A stretch of DNA of 64,000 nucleotides, from the NCBI GenBank assembly GCA_928212115.1, contig CAKMRJ010005634.1:124456277-124520276 (forward strand), in the 5' to 3' direction. The notes beneath the pieces were generated by a model. The model did not search any database and was not told the origin of the DNA. It saw only the letters and a program-made list of their open reading frames with translations. Below, one piece after another: positions 43,902 to 56,231 of this stretch (its first letter is position 1; every line of letters begins with the position of its first letter). The stretch is from Lactuca virosa. Its lineage: Eukaryota; Streptophyta; Magnoliopsida; Asterales; Asteraceae. The position numbers and the translations under genes were made by a program.

Positions 43902-46030
43902 AAGTTGACTAAATCAAAATTATGTCTCACGACTATACACGTATTAATCGCTCAAAACGAAAGGGTAGACTTCTAGTCTGCATGTGTACGAACATGGTAC
44001 CAAGAGAAGCAAAATAGACAGAAATGAAGTAGACAACGTATTATATTATTATTATGGGTGTGCGAGATCTCAAATCAGATAGAAAGCAATAAATAAAGTG
44101 TGGGGGAAAGAAATGGAAGGTAGCGGCGGCCATGATTACTATTGTTAAAATTTTAAGGACAATATCTGTAAGTAGATTAAAATCTTAGGTTGAGACATAT
44201 TCCAAACTTCAATCTTTGATGTATGCTGATGATTAATTAGACATGTGGTAGTTTTAAAGTGTTTGCTAAAAATTCATGAATTATCTATTAAGTTAAACTA
44301 CATTTGTGAAAAAGAAGAAACACTAAAACTGGTAATTGAAAATCTGACAGTTTTGACTTTTTGGATAGAAGTCCAAAATTGGTTAAAACGGATAAAGTAA
44401 AATTAAATATATTTAAAAGAATAATTACATTTTGTTAAAAGTGCATAAGTGCACACTAAGTTTTGAAATTCTGTTAATTTTAGAAACGTTATAGATTATA
44501 AAACTAATTTTAAATAAAATAAACAAATGAGGTGTGTTTGAAATGTAGGTATTGGTCATGTCTTGTAAACACATTTGAATTAGAAAGTTGTAGAAATATC
44601 ATATTCGATTTCAAGAAAGCACATTTAAGTAAAGTATAATGCCTAAATGAGAAAGAGGTCAAAAGAGTCAAAACAAACGTGATTCGAAAGATCTCATGAA
44701 GCTTTTACACATAATATGAACTTCAGTGTCATGTGTTTTAAGTTTTATCGTAGGGTTTAAACACTTTTATAAAGAAAATGTTTCTAAGTTTTTCGAAAAC
44801 GTGCCAAAATGGTATTCAAGGTTTAAAATGGTTTATATGCCCTTAACAGCACATCTATCCATTGAAATGGATTTGAAATGAAATTGAAATAGCAAGGTAA
44901 AAAGCAATATTGGTTAAATTGAGTTTTTAAGAAAAGTGTTAAGTTAAAGCAAGTTATCAAAAGATTTTAGCAAGAATATGGCTTAAATTATTAGGAAGGG
45001 TCTAGTTAGTTGTATGAAGTGGTTATAAAGTATTTTATCGATGATAATTAAAACCGATGAAGCGAAATAACTTTTTGATGGAAGATTAAGAAGAAAGAAA
45101 TAGGTAGATTAGTGTAGCTGGTCATACCTAAATACTAAGGCGAGTATAAGGCGAGTACCGATGTCTTTTGCCCAAGAGAAAGGACAAGAAAAACTGTTTC
45201 AAAAACGTTTTATGGTGTCAATGCAGTTTACGACCTTTTATAGAGGTCAAAGGGATATCCTATGTTAAGTTTTAAGGTCAAAGTGGAAACAACCTAGAGC
45301 TAAATCGTAGTGTAGTAATAAGGTCTCACGTATGGGTTAAACCTCCGTGTCTCCTCGTGAGTCGAATCCGAATGCATGCCAATGGTATCCAAGTGATTAC
45401 TTAGTGGCAACTCATCTACCTCCTTACGCGATGCTCCAATTCTCATCTGTGTCGGTATTAGAATGCTTTTCCTATTTGTAACTATAGTACGAAGACGGCG
45501 AGGATGTATCGAGGTATGATTGATATTGGTTTCGACATAAGATTATTACTAGTGGCTATCTAGCTACTAACCTTACGTGTAGAGTCAATAGCTTTCGAGG
45601 ATACTTATTCTCAATACTAAGTTGATTGCTCCTAGAGCGGCTAGTGATATAACCTAAGTGGTTAACCTAGCACTTGATAAGGGATAAGAATATTTCTAAA
45701 TAAGACATTGCGGTAAAAGTGCACTTAGTTTCTAAGTGTACCTAGATGAATGCCTATAATATGCAATGCCCGTAAGCACACCAAAAAATTTTGTTTATTA
45801 AAAAGTTCAAGCTGAAAATCGTTTTGAACATAATTCCACTATAACCGCTTCCAGCCTCACATTAACTTTCCTTAATTAAGCATAGTTGGCCAGACTCTAA
45901 TTAATTAAAGTCCAATAATACGTACTAGAATTAGATACCAGTATTATGTTCAGTATTTTAAAAACTTTTTGAAATTTTTTGGCTATAGTTGTTGTTCTCC
46001 AAAGGAAAACTGGTATTGTCTTTAACCTTC
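42474..46030 (-). other. internal region of element C, apparently noncoding
   Basis: About 3.6 kb. The longest ATG frame is 74 codons (42737-42961, minus), without known motifs. An ATG-poor open stretch of about 75 codons on the minus strand at about 45300-45560 is the only other candidate. No zinc knuckle, DSG, YVDD or integrase motif is visible in either orientation. A (TA)n tract occupies 43829-43899. Confidence 0.7.
43829..43899. repeat. (TA)n microsatellite in element C
   Basis: About 70 bp of perfect TA repeat. Confidence 0.95.
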
Positions 46031-46043
46031 GGCTCTGATACCA
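46031..46043 (-). other. primer binding site of element C
   Basis: GGCTCTGATACCA on the plus strand (TGGTATCAGAGCC in sense), four bases from the LTR. Confidence 0.85.
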
Positions 46044-46047
46044 TTTC

Positions 46048-49000
46048 TGTCACACCCCGCTAAAGTGGAATCACAAGGCGTGGCAGTACAAAGGGTGTCA
46101 TAGTAAAAGTTTAAAGACAACACCAACCATAGTATTAAAAAATCCTTACAAATTTACAATGAGTTTGAACAACTTTTTAAAAGAAATTACAATGTATTTA
46201 AAAGTCAACAAATGCAAATTCTCCTACAAGTGTTTTGTCTCTACGTGCCTGTTACTAGATGATTCCTAAAAAAACATGTAAAACGAGCGTCGACTATAAA
46301 AATAGTTGGTGAGTGCTCACAGATTAAAAATAATATTGGTTTCATGAATCAAAATCAATGTTTTGATAAAAGTTTCCATAAAGAAAAATATATTGCAAAA
46401 AAGGAGTAAATAGGTTTGCATAAACAAAGTTTGTTGCCATCATGAAAAATAAAGTACGTTGCCCAAATGAGATGCAACATTAATATCCTCATGGAAATAA
46501 AGTTCGTTGCTAAAACGAGTAAACAATTTTCATTGATATAATGAGCAATCAAGTTTGTTGCTACAAGGAGCAAACAAGTTCATTGTTAAGACAAGTAAAT
46601 AAGTTTCCAGTAATAAAAGTTCGTTGCTATAATGAGAAACAAAGTTGATTCTTATAATAAGAAACAAAGTTCATTGCTATAATTAATAAACGAGCAAACA
46701 ATAAGTTCACAACCAAGCCTATGACTGATGCCCTATCAAGATCTATGCTTATCGTTCCATAGATTATATGGTATCATGCACTCCAAAAATCGGGCGAGTG
46801 AGGACTTGTCAATTCCTAATAGCGCTATCCATAATGACCATTGGCTCAAAAAGTTAATGGTTTGAGTAAAGTGTAAGGGAAGGGACTTAAGATGAGAAGG
46901 CCTCATGTTTCAAGTTGCATAGACATACATAGTAAAATATAGCAATTATGTTTGATACAAATCAATTTGAATACAACGAACAAAAAAAAATAGTTTTTTT
47001 TCGGACATGTTTTTCCACCCCAAAACATAAAAACTGAAAACAGGGGAAGTCGTGAATACTCACAATGCTTTGAGATGATGCAAATGATGCCCTGAACTAA
47101 GTTCCACTTGTACCAATATCAATTCCTACACGATGTTACACACTATTAAGTCTCTAATCAAAATCGAATACTAGTATACTTACTACTACAATAGAATTAT
47201 GCCGATATTGTATCAAAATTTAATATTGTTATGTTACAAACATTTTTCTGTGAATCAATTTGTTGAATAACAAATTCAAGTGGAATTTCCCATTATTGAC
47301 ATGTTAAAATTTAACGTTTTTAGAGGTGTTCCAATGATTAAATATTCAAAAACTAAATCAATTTCGTTCTAAAATTTCCCAAACTTTGTATTTCAGTTTT
47401 AACTGATGTCAAAGATCTTAAAATAAACTGTCTTGAATTGTTGATTTGTCTAACTATTTTTCACCATTTTAATTCCTTGAATAATCATAAAATCATGGAA
47501 GAATAGTAAATTACCATGAAAAAATTTTTAAATTTTTTTTGTAACTTTGTTACAGTGTACATAATCTGGGAAAAATAATAAAATATATTTTCAAACAGTT
47601 TAACATGATATTTCTGATTTTTGAGTATTTATTCTGACAAAATAGAGATAAATAGAGAACAGTTTCAAAAATTCCTCAGACCTTTTGTACTAGTGTTATT
47701 ACATATATAAAAGTTGGGAAAAGCATAAAAGTTGGTTTCCAAATAGTTTAGATATTTTCTTTGTTTTATTCACTTAAATAAGGATTAATTCGTGATTAAT
47801 TATTAAACGGTTAAGGAAAACTACCAAACTTTTTGTAAACTTTATATATAGTGTACATTATCTGGGAAAAATACCAAAAACTGTTTTCAGATAGTTTAAC
47901 GTGATTTTATGATTTTTGTGTTTTTTTAGCAAAAATGAAGATAATTAGAAAACAGTATGTAAAATTTCCCAAACTTGGTTTTCCACTTTTATTAAACATA
48001 TATAATCTGGTAAAAATGCCGAAGGTGATTTTCATTTAGAGGAGTCTGATTTTCATAATTTATGTGTATTTAAGAAATAAAAATCAAAATAAATAGTAAA
48101 AAGTTAGGATAATTCCGGAAAACTTTTGTAAAATTATTTTATGTTGTATATAATATGGGAAAAATAACAAGAGTCATTGTTAAAAAGTGGAGTCCGATTT
48201 TTGCATTTATGAATGTTTAATCTTTGGAAAATAGAAAAAAAATATCATGCAGAATAGAAAAATCGTCCAACTTTTTATATAGCATCATAATGTAATATAC
48301 GATGTTCTGGTAAATTTGCATGAGTTTTGGATGAATAAACTATTTTTCCTCATTTTAGTCCATTATATACTCAAAAATCGTGGAAAATTATAAATACATT
48401 ATGAAAAATCCTCAAAATATTTTTCTCAATATGGAAAATGCCCTAGAAGAAGCAAACATTATTAAATGCTCTTTTAATATCCCGGAACGTGGTTTTAAAA
48501 TTTATTTGAGTCAATCATAAAGAAAATTAAAAATCACAGAAAACAGTGACAAAAATTGATGAAAATTCATGAGAGGTTTGTATTAACTTTAGGAGTCATC
48601 CACGAATTTATCCAGGATTTATGAACCTCATAAAGTATTTTATATGATTTATTGATCTATTTTCTTGCAATAATTATAATAATTCGAGAAAAAGGAATTA
48701 TTTTCTGATAATTTACAAATCATCTTATTTTGTTGTTTGGATTCTAGGAAAAATCATATTTCAATAGAAAAGGCAATTTAGATATTTATTTGGGAATAAA
48801 TCTTTTATGAACATATTTGAAACCTTTTAACAACAAACTCTGATGATCTAGCATCTAAGCTTGAAGATCATCACATGCATGTTGGTTTGAAGACCATTCA
48901 TGAGTTTGACATGTTCAAAAGTTGTTTTTGAAAAAAAACACATAGGGTGCATGTGGTGTTTTTCCACCAAAACGTGTAGAAAAGTGCATTTTCTTGATTT

Positions 49001-50429
49001 TGACTTAGGTTTAGGTCATGGATTTTCACCATTTTGTAACATGCAAGATGTTTTTGGTAAAAATCTACCACCATCATCATCAAATACGAAGGGTATATGA
49101 ACATGAATAAGATTTTATCATGAAGAAAGATGAAGATGAAGAAGATACTAAAAATATGTCGAAAATAAAGAAGTATAACAAGAAAACTTATAAAAAATTA
49201 TTATGGATCTTCAAAATGTATATGCTTTACCTTTTCTATGATTTGTGCCTTCGAAAACACCATCTAAACTTATAAATTTCGTGGCTTTTGGGGCTGATTC
49301 ATAGAGGAAAAGAATGGGGATTTTAGAGAGAAGAAAAGAGTGAAAAGAAGGATTTCATATCTCTGGTTACACAATCTCTCTCGTCATCTCTTTTAGGTTT
49401 CTCTCCTTTAAAATGGGTCACCAAAATATAGAGACGTCTGCTAACATATGAATAATGAACTAGAAAACCCTCTCCCACATAAGCTGCTTCTACCATCCGA
49501 TTTTCTCTAGAGAGAAGGAAGAGAAAAATTTAGAGAGACAACTAGAGTGGTAGAGTGAATAAGTGAGTGAATTGATTGAGTTTTGGGGAAGAATGGTCTT
49601 GGGAGGGATGAGGCCGATTTTTGAGTGGAGAGAGGAGATTTTATTTTATTTTATTTATTTATTTTATATTAATTCCCTAATTTTTATTTATTTTCTTTCA
49701 ATTTATATAAAATGTGTATTTTATATAAAATTTGTTCATAACTCTTGGATTTTTAACTTATTAATGTAAAGTTAATGTTAATGAATTAAATTAATTTCTT
49801 TGATTATATTTCAACATTTTAAATATATTAATTTGATATTATAGTATTTAAAATTTTTTCATGAGATTTTAATATAAAACTTCATAAACTTGAGTTTTTA
49901 TGACTTTTAGGGTTTTAAGGAATTTTGTAAATCTTTGGATATCAAAATAAGTTGAATCTTTGAGACTTCAAACTATTTTAGAGTTTCATAACTCTTACTC
50001 AAGTTAGAAATAATGTTTGTAATTTATTTTTATCGGTTCACTGGCATTTTATGTAGTGGTTTCGAGATTCACGCGAAATTGAAGAATCAAACATATTAGT
50101 CTTTGTTTTCAACTTGGACTTAAGTTCCAAGGAGACTCGGACCTAATTTCTACTACTAGATCAAATGCATGATGTGGGTATATGATTCATGAAAAGGTGT
50201 TCAAGTCAAGGAATGACCCGAATTTGAATAGTTGTTACAGTTAAAGTAACTATAGAAGTCACGTATCAATGTGAAATCTAAGTATACTATCCTTCAATTC
50301 TACTTGTTTCCAAGTTTCTAGCAGGTTATAACTTAGCTTCTAGTTACTAAGTCTAGTATGTGTCGTGCCTACACATGCACCTAAGTTTATGAATTTCTAG
50401 AACTGATTCGAATTTTGATGGTTGTCACA
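46048..50429 (-). repeat. 5' LTR of element C (4.4 kb)
   Basis: Plus-strand ends TGTCACACCCCGCTAAAG and GATGGTTGTCACA. The more complete of the two LTRs. Includes several copies of a CAGTTTAAC...TTATGATTTTTG module (47570-48250) at roughly 200-bp spacing and a GAGAGAAATTTAGAGAG-rich stretch (49370-49560). No genes. Confidence 0.85.
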
Positions 50430-50434
50430 ATATA
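50430..50434. repeat. target-site duplication of element C, right copy (ATATA)
   Basis: Matches 39322-39326. Confidence 0.7.
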
Positions 50435-50680
50435 CTAATCTAACGGAGTATAAATGATGTCCACAGACTAATCTTAACAGCCCAGTGGAACACCATCAGG
50501 ATTGCAACCTGTAGGTGATGAATTCCGACTTCATTCGATGTGAGAGCCATGTATTCATGTGATGTAGTCTACCGACATGTATTGCAGTGGAATCTTCGAA
50601 GTAGTACTATCAATGTCACGATAGGAGATGAACATTAGGAGAACCCCTTAGCGATAAAAATAGGAAATGCGATGGATAGG

Positions 50681-50685
50681 AAATG
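50681..50685. repeat. target-site duplication, left copy (AAATG), of solo copia LTR
   Basis: AAATG, matched exactly at 51452-51456. Confidence 0.9.
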
Positions 50686-51451
50686 TGTTGGATTAGGTTT
50701 CTAAGCCCATAACTATAATTGGTATGTACTTGACCCAAGAGTAGCATGGTGCATTTTGGGTTGCATTCACCAGAACAATCTGATAGGATGGATATTTGGG
50801 AAAGAGGTTATTTATGATTTATTGATATATTTTAAGTATAATATATTTATTGAGGAATCATATTATTTAATTAGTATTGATCAAGAATTAATTTGGAATT
50901 AATTTAGTGATCAAAAGAGACTAATTAAACATCCAGGGGCTGATTGTGTAAATCAATGATACATATAGGTTGGGATAATAATCCATGATTGATTAGTGAT
51001 GGGCTAAGCTTATGTAAGGATCCATAAAGTGTTAGTCCATTACAAGCCTAAGTGTAAGAATTAGGGTTTACACATAACCCTTGGAATTCTACATTATATA
51101 TATATGTAACCCCTTGGCCTAAAATCGGATACAGTAGTCTTCTTAGAGAAACTATAGCTGATTTTGAGTGCCTCCAACGTTTCTCTAAAGTTCTCCAATT
51201 GTTGGTGGTGTTTTGTGAACCATTTGAGGCATCACACTTGAGTTACTATGTTCTTAAAGGCCAAATACAACAAGCTACAACAAGAGGTATTCTGCTAACG
51301 AGTTTTTATGATTCATATACCACATTTTGTATGCTAGTTAGGCTTCATGCTTTGGAAAACAATATTGCATGTATAATTAGAGAAAACTTAGATCCAAAGC
51401 ATTAGGGTTGTATGTGCACCATAAGGTTGTTATAGTGCTCTAAACCCATCA
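50686..51451 (+). mobile_element. solo copia LTR (same family as 10455-11225)
   Basis: It starts TGTTGGATTAGG and ends AAACCCATCA, 766 bp, with a perfect AAATG duplication. Sequence parallels the shared copia LTR and the inverted copy at 11711-12501. Confidence 0.92.
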
Positions 51452-51456
51452 AAATG
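51452..51456. repeat. target-site duplication, right copy (AAATG), of solo copia LTR
   Basis: Matches 50681-50685. Confidence 0.9.
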
Positions 51457-52039
51457 AATATTAGGAGAAGTCTTCAACGATTAGTATAGGCGATGCCTAC
51501 GCACTAATAATTAGGGGCAGTCTTTAACGATGAAATTATACAAAAATTACGATGTAGGCAACGATCTTTAGAAATCGGGGATGGGTAATTTGGTTAACTT
51601 TTAGATAAGTAAACATATTAACTATATTATTGTAGGTTGAAAACCCTATGTACTCACTAGGTTTCCTAACTTGACCCAATCAGCTTCTTTGTATCACAGG
51701 TAGCGGTACAAAAGTACATGAATGATGAGAAATTCTATGAGATGTATACTATTAGTCTAAGATACTATAAGGCCTGTTTATGCTTATGTTTTCTATCAGT
51801 TATGGCATCCCAAGCTTTTATAAATCAATGAAAAACATTTCTTTGGAAACACTTTTATGGGACCAAATTCTGCATTTATAAATAAACTTTATTTTAAATA
51901 ATCATAGAAATAACGTTTTAAAATGGCCATGAAAATGGGGAGGACACATGAAAGTGACACCATCAATATACCACCAATGTGTCAAGATTCCTACCCTTAG
52001 GGATAATGAAAATCAGCAGTGATATACAAGAGTCCAAAG

Positions 52040-53855
52040 AATTCTATAAAAACTCAATGAAGCCTTCCACCGTACAAAGAAAAGCATAGCAACTAAAGCA
52101 AAGGGAACAATATGTATTGGAAAGAGAAGAACAAGAGGTAATAGAAGTGACCTTAAATATTGAAGATCCTAACGCCAAAGTACTTATAGGATCCTCGATA
52201 CATGAGGAAATCAAACCGGACTTTATGAAGTTTCTAAACAACAAAAGGACATTCACATGGAAACACGAAGATATGATAGGTATAAGCAAATAAATTATAA
52301 CCCACAAACTTAATATAGATCTTTATTTCAGACCTATACATCAAAAAAGAAGGAATTTCACACCCAAAAGGAACCAAATCATCCAAGAGGAAGTAGAAAA
52401 ACTTTTGAAGACATGAATGATTAAAGAAGTCAAATTTCGAAGGTCCTGGTAGTACAAAAGAAGAACGAAAAATGGAGGGTGTGTGTAAACTACACATATC
52501 TTAATAAGGCTTGACCTAAGGACCATTTTCCCCTTACCATAAATCGACTCTATGATAGATGGCATCATAGGACATGAATTACTAACATTCAGGGACACCT
52601 CAGCTTGGGTTCCAAAAAATACTAATGGAAGCATCTGGTCAATAAGATATTGCCTTATAACCCTTATAGGTATATATTTCTATATTGTTATGCCTTTCAG
52701 TCTAAAAATGTAGGTACAACATATCAAACATTTGTAAATCGAATGTTGAAAGACAAACTCAGGGACACCATGGAGGTATAAATTGATGATATGGTGGTCA
52801 AATGCAAAAGTGTTGACGATCACCTTAGGGGTGTTGAAGAAGCTTTCAACATATTAAATGAATACAATATGAAGCTAAACCCATCCAAAAATCACTTTGA
52901 AATAAAGGCATGAAAGTGCCTTTGTTACATGGTCACTATGAGGGGAATGGAAGCAAGTCCAAAGCAAATCAAAGCCATAATCGATCTAAAATACCCAGCT
53001 TAAACCAAGGATATTCAAAGATTGATGGGAAGAATGGCATCCCTAAATAGGTCCATCTTAAGATATTCAAAGAGGTGCAAACCTTTCTACGATAAGGAAA
53101 AAAAAGAGATTTGAGTGTTCCAAAGAACATGAAGATTCCATTTAATAACTTCAAATTTTTTTATGTTCAACACATTTGTTGGTGAAACCATTAGAAGGAG
53201 AGCCACTCCTCCTCTATCTTTTAGTCTCATCAAATGTTTTTAGTGCGATTATAGCCAAGGATCTTGATCGGGATCAACATCCTATTTACTACGTAAGTAA
53301 AAGTCTCTTGGATCCCGAAACCATGTACTCTCATATCTAAAAAATGATACTCGTACTAGTTACAGCTTTAAGTCTTTATTTCGAAACTCATACTATACAT
53401 GTCAAAACTAACTATTAAATTAAGAATGTCATGAGAAAACTAGAAATGTCACGTAGAATGGCTAAGTGGTTAGTGATGCTCAACATATATGACATTAAAT
53501 ATGATCCGTGATCTAAGATAAAGTCACAAGTATTAGCAGATTTTTTGTCTGATTTTAGTGACGACCTACAACCTAGCGTAGAGATAGAAATTCAACAACT
53601 CCAAAAAGAAGAGAACATGGAGGAGTGGATACTCGTCACAGATGGGGGACATCCTTACCCAGACAGTTAGTTATGAATTCAATGCAACTAAAAATGAAGC
53701 AGAATATGAAACACTGATCATGGGACTACAACTAGCTAATGATCTTCAAATCAATGATATCCAACTATATGTCGATTCATTATTAATAACAAACCATTTC
53801 AATAGATCCTATGCAATCAAAGGTGAAAGATAGCGTTATACCATCAAATACTCAA
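52040..53855 (+). pseudogene. Tat/Retand-type gypsy pol remnant (RT, RNase H, second RNase H)
   Basis: Frames broken by many stops show the Tat-lineage RT entry (RTFTWKHEDMIGI, then ITHKLNIDLYFRPI...QKRRNF and EEVEKLLK; 52240-52420), VMPFSLK (usual VMPFGLK; about 52687), the DDMVVK active-site stretch at about 52785-52805 and NEYNMKLNPSK (about 52858). Downstream come DFSDDLQPSVEIEIQQLQ (about 53545-53600) and YEFNATKNEAEYETLIMGLQ with LYVDSLLITNHFN (53665-53815), the archaeal-type second RNase H typical of Tat/Ogre/Retand elements. No integrase follows; gypsy G begins at 53856. Thoroughly decayed. Confidence 0.75.
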
Positions 53856-55409
53856 TGTACCCGTTCCTCAGGTACATTTCCTTATGTTATTTATGTTTAA
53901 TATATCGAGAATTCTGGGTCTACGCAGGGCATAGAAGGCATATTATGTAGGGTCTAAGTCATTAAGTGCATGCAAGGGATTCTCGACCTAAGCAAGAAGC
54001 AACTATGGTTACGCAGGGCGTAGGTATGCAGGGTTCGAACACTAATTAAGGGGTTCGAAACACTTGCCATTGATGTGATATTTGAAGCTTTGAGCGATAT
54101 TTTGTGTGTTTTTGGTGACAAAAGAGGAATTGGAAGGTGTGCTTGGAGTCCATAGCTTGTAGATCTAGACTCTACTCTTCTTCAACATCCTCCTAAAGGT
54201 ATAAAGTCTAAACCTTGCTGATCCTTTTGTTAGATCTAGCTATTTGTGAGTTTTAATGAGTTTTTGTCCCTTAATCTTGGATCTAAGGAGTTTGAGCAAC
54301 TCCATACCTCATGAGTGGTGTCTCGTTTCATTTTTGAGCTTAGTGAGCCATAAAAATGGGGCATTAGTCGTTCCCATTCATCCATGCTTGTTCTTTTGAG
54401 CTTTTGGGACTTGTTTATGATTTAGGGTTTAGTTTTGTGCTTATTGTAGCTATGCAAAGGCATAAAGATTGTAAGTTTATCGTTTAAGACGTCCATCAGG
54501 GTCACATCTGTGAGTTGAACATTTGTTCTTAAGGTATTAAAATCTTAATATGAATGTTGGGAAATAGCATGATTACACAAGATGTAATCTTAGTTACGCA
54601 TCGCGTAGCCTAGTTTAATCTCATTTTTTCTATTGAAAGGCTCTACGTAGTGCGTAGAGCAAGAGTATGGATGGCGTAACTCCAAAAGACCAAATTTTGG
54701 TCAAGGTGGATGTTAAGTCAAGAGGGGTGGGTCCTAACCACGGAAAGGTAAAATGGTCTTTTACCCAAGTAGGTTAATTAGAAACCAAGACTTGTGATTG
54801 TGTTAGAAACCCAAATCTAATTAGGATTTATGATGTGTTATTTAGTGTGAGGAGTTCCAGTCTAAGCAGTAGGAGTGTGTGATTTATTTATCCAACATCC
54901 GATTGAGGTGAATCTTCTCACTATACTAGTGGGTCAAATGCACCAATGTCAACCCACTGGTTTGTGCTAGTTGTCTTTGTGACTCTTGCATGTTTATATT
55001 GGGATGGTCCCATTGTATGTTGGGTTGGGCCCACTATTTTTATGTTGGGTTGGGCCAACTTATTATATGTTAGGCTTGACTCATTTATTATTGGGTTGGC
55101 CCATTTATATGTTGGGCTAGGCCAATTTGCTTATATGGATTGGGCCTATTTATATGGTATGTGGTATTTTGGGAAATACATTAAACTTTGTGCTTACGGT
55201 TTTGTGGTTTACCATTTTCAGGTACTTCAAGTTCGGAAGGGAAGGACCCAACATGATTGCATCGCATCTACTTGAGATTTCACACATATGATATGATGAT
55301 ACGATGTTCCTTTTGAAACAGTGTTGACATTGATGATCTTTTGTGATATATACATTGGATGTTTTCCTATTTAAAAATGAAAAAAATTTCTGAGTTTTGG
55401 GATGTTACA
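53856..55409 (+). repeat. 5' LTR of gypsy G
   Basis: It starts TGTACCCGTTCCTCAGG and ends GGGATGTTACA, 1554 bp, with a primer site directly after. It contains four near-palindromes of the CTACGC...GCGTAG type (53920-53934, 54010-54023, 54594-54608, 54641-54659) and a TGTTGGGTTGGGCC minisatellite (55000-55160). The right end is firm; the left end is inferred from the terminal motif and from the end of Tat homology. Confidence 0.7.
55000..55160 (+). repeat. TTGGGTTGGGCC minisatellite in LTR of G
   Basis: About six units of 22-30 bp with core ATGTTGGGTTGGGCC. It creates a 109-codon open frame (54946-55275) that is not a gene. Confidence 0.7.
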
Positions 55410-55411
55410 AG

Positions 55412-55425
55412 TTGGTATTAGAGCC
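55412..55425 (+). other. primer binding site of gypsy G (one mismatch)
   Basis: TTGGTATTAGAGCC; the tRNA-Met consensus TGGTATCAGAGCC with C to T. Confidence 0.75.
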
Positions 55426-56231
55426 TTGGTTTGAGGGATTCAGGCACATTTTCGGGAGTATCAAAGCTCAAACTGAGGAAGTGATAATCTTTTCAAAATA
55501 AAAATGAATTTTCTAAAAAGATTTTTTACAAAAGAATTAAAAAAGGGATGTGATGCATGTAATCAAGCCGATCTCAAGTAAAGGATTCCTAAAATACGTA
55601 TACCAACGTATTATTACTAGTATTCCTTATATATGAGTTGAATGCTAGAGTAGGTCTAAGGACACTTTCAGGTATTGCATGCTAGAATTGTCTGATTTGT
55701 GTATTCCTTATAGCCTAGGAAGAATGATTGCTATTTGTTACTTGGGATTGATATCGGCTCAGATAATCGCAAAGTGTGATTGCTTTAAAAATTGTATACT
55801 ATTAGGATCATATAGCCCTAAAATGAATGGTTTAGCCTTATTTCATGTTCCTTTTTTGGTTGTAGGCTTAGGGTAGAATCTTTATTCGACATTCTATGTG
55901 GTCCCATTTGGTGTACAATTTGCATAGATAAGCCAACCAACAATGTTGGTAGGGTCTCCTAGTATTGCAAAGGCATGTGAGACAAGGATTCCAAGGAGAG
56001 CCTAGGGAATTTTATAGTAGTGTATGTTTGATGCTTAGCATAGGGTGACTCAGAGGATTCAGGATGGTTCTCGAGGAAAGTACGAATATGTGTGGAAGGT
56101 AGTATTAGGCACGTACTAAAAACAACGTAGGATCTATACTCAAGTCAAGGACGGTCTCAGAGATTCTAAGAAATCATAGAGAGGGATTTCCCTAGAGTTT
56201 ATTCTGATCATTTGTATGTTTGTATTCCAGT
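55426..56231 (+). other. leader of gypsy G
   Basis: About 800 bp, no supported coding sequence between primer site and gag. Confidence 0.5.

Larger units (their letters stand above)
39327..50429 (-). mobile_element. element C: LARD-like non-autonomous LTR retrotransposon
   Basis: The minus-strand order is 5' LTR (50429-46048), tRNA-Met primer site (46043-46031), a 3.6-kb internal region without recognisable gag or pol, purine tract (42473-42459), 3' LTR (42458-39327), flanked by ATATA. LTRs above 3 kb with a noncoding internal domain of about 3.5 kb match the published definition of LARDs (large retrotransposon derivatives). It would need gag and pol from another element. Confidence 0.85.
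50435..51945 (+). repeat. gypsy LTR remnant (A/B-like R-U5 region)
   Basis: Split by a solo copia LTR. The CTAACGGAGTATAAATGATG and GTGGAACACCATCAGG segments at the left, and GGTTGAAAACCCTATGTACTC with ATCACAGGTAGCGG at 51630-51712, parallel 16089-16150 and 16387-16460 in the gypsy A LTR. It is diverged and incomplete, the tail of an old gypsy insertion. No coding sequence. Confidence 0.65.

Noticed and set aside
45300..45560. ATG-poor open stretch of about 75 codons on the minus strand near the primer site of element C, a possible gag start
   Set aside because: No capsid or zinc-knuckle motif and too short; kept as noncoding.
48898..49104. Overlapping frames on both strands in the 5' LTR of element C
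   Set aside because: LTR sequence absent from the partner LTR; no motifs.
52044..52634. Minus-strand frames of 87-97 codons
   Set aside because: Shadows of the plus-strand Tat pol remnant.
54946..55275. 109-codon hydrophobic frame resembling a membrane protein
   Set aside because: It is generated by the TGTTGGGTTGGGCC minisatellite inside the G LTR and ends near the LTR terminus.
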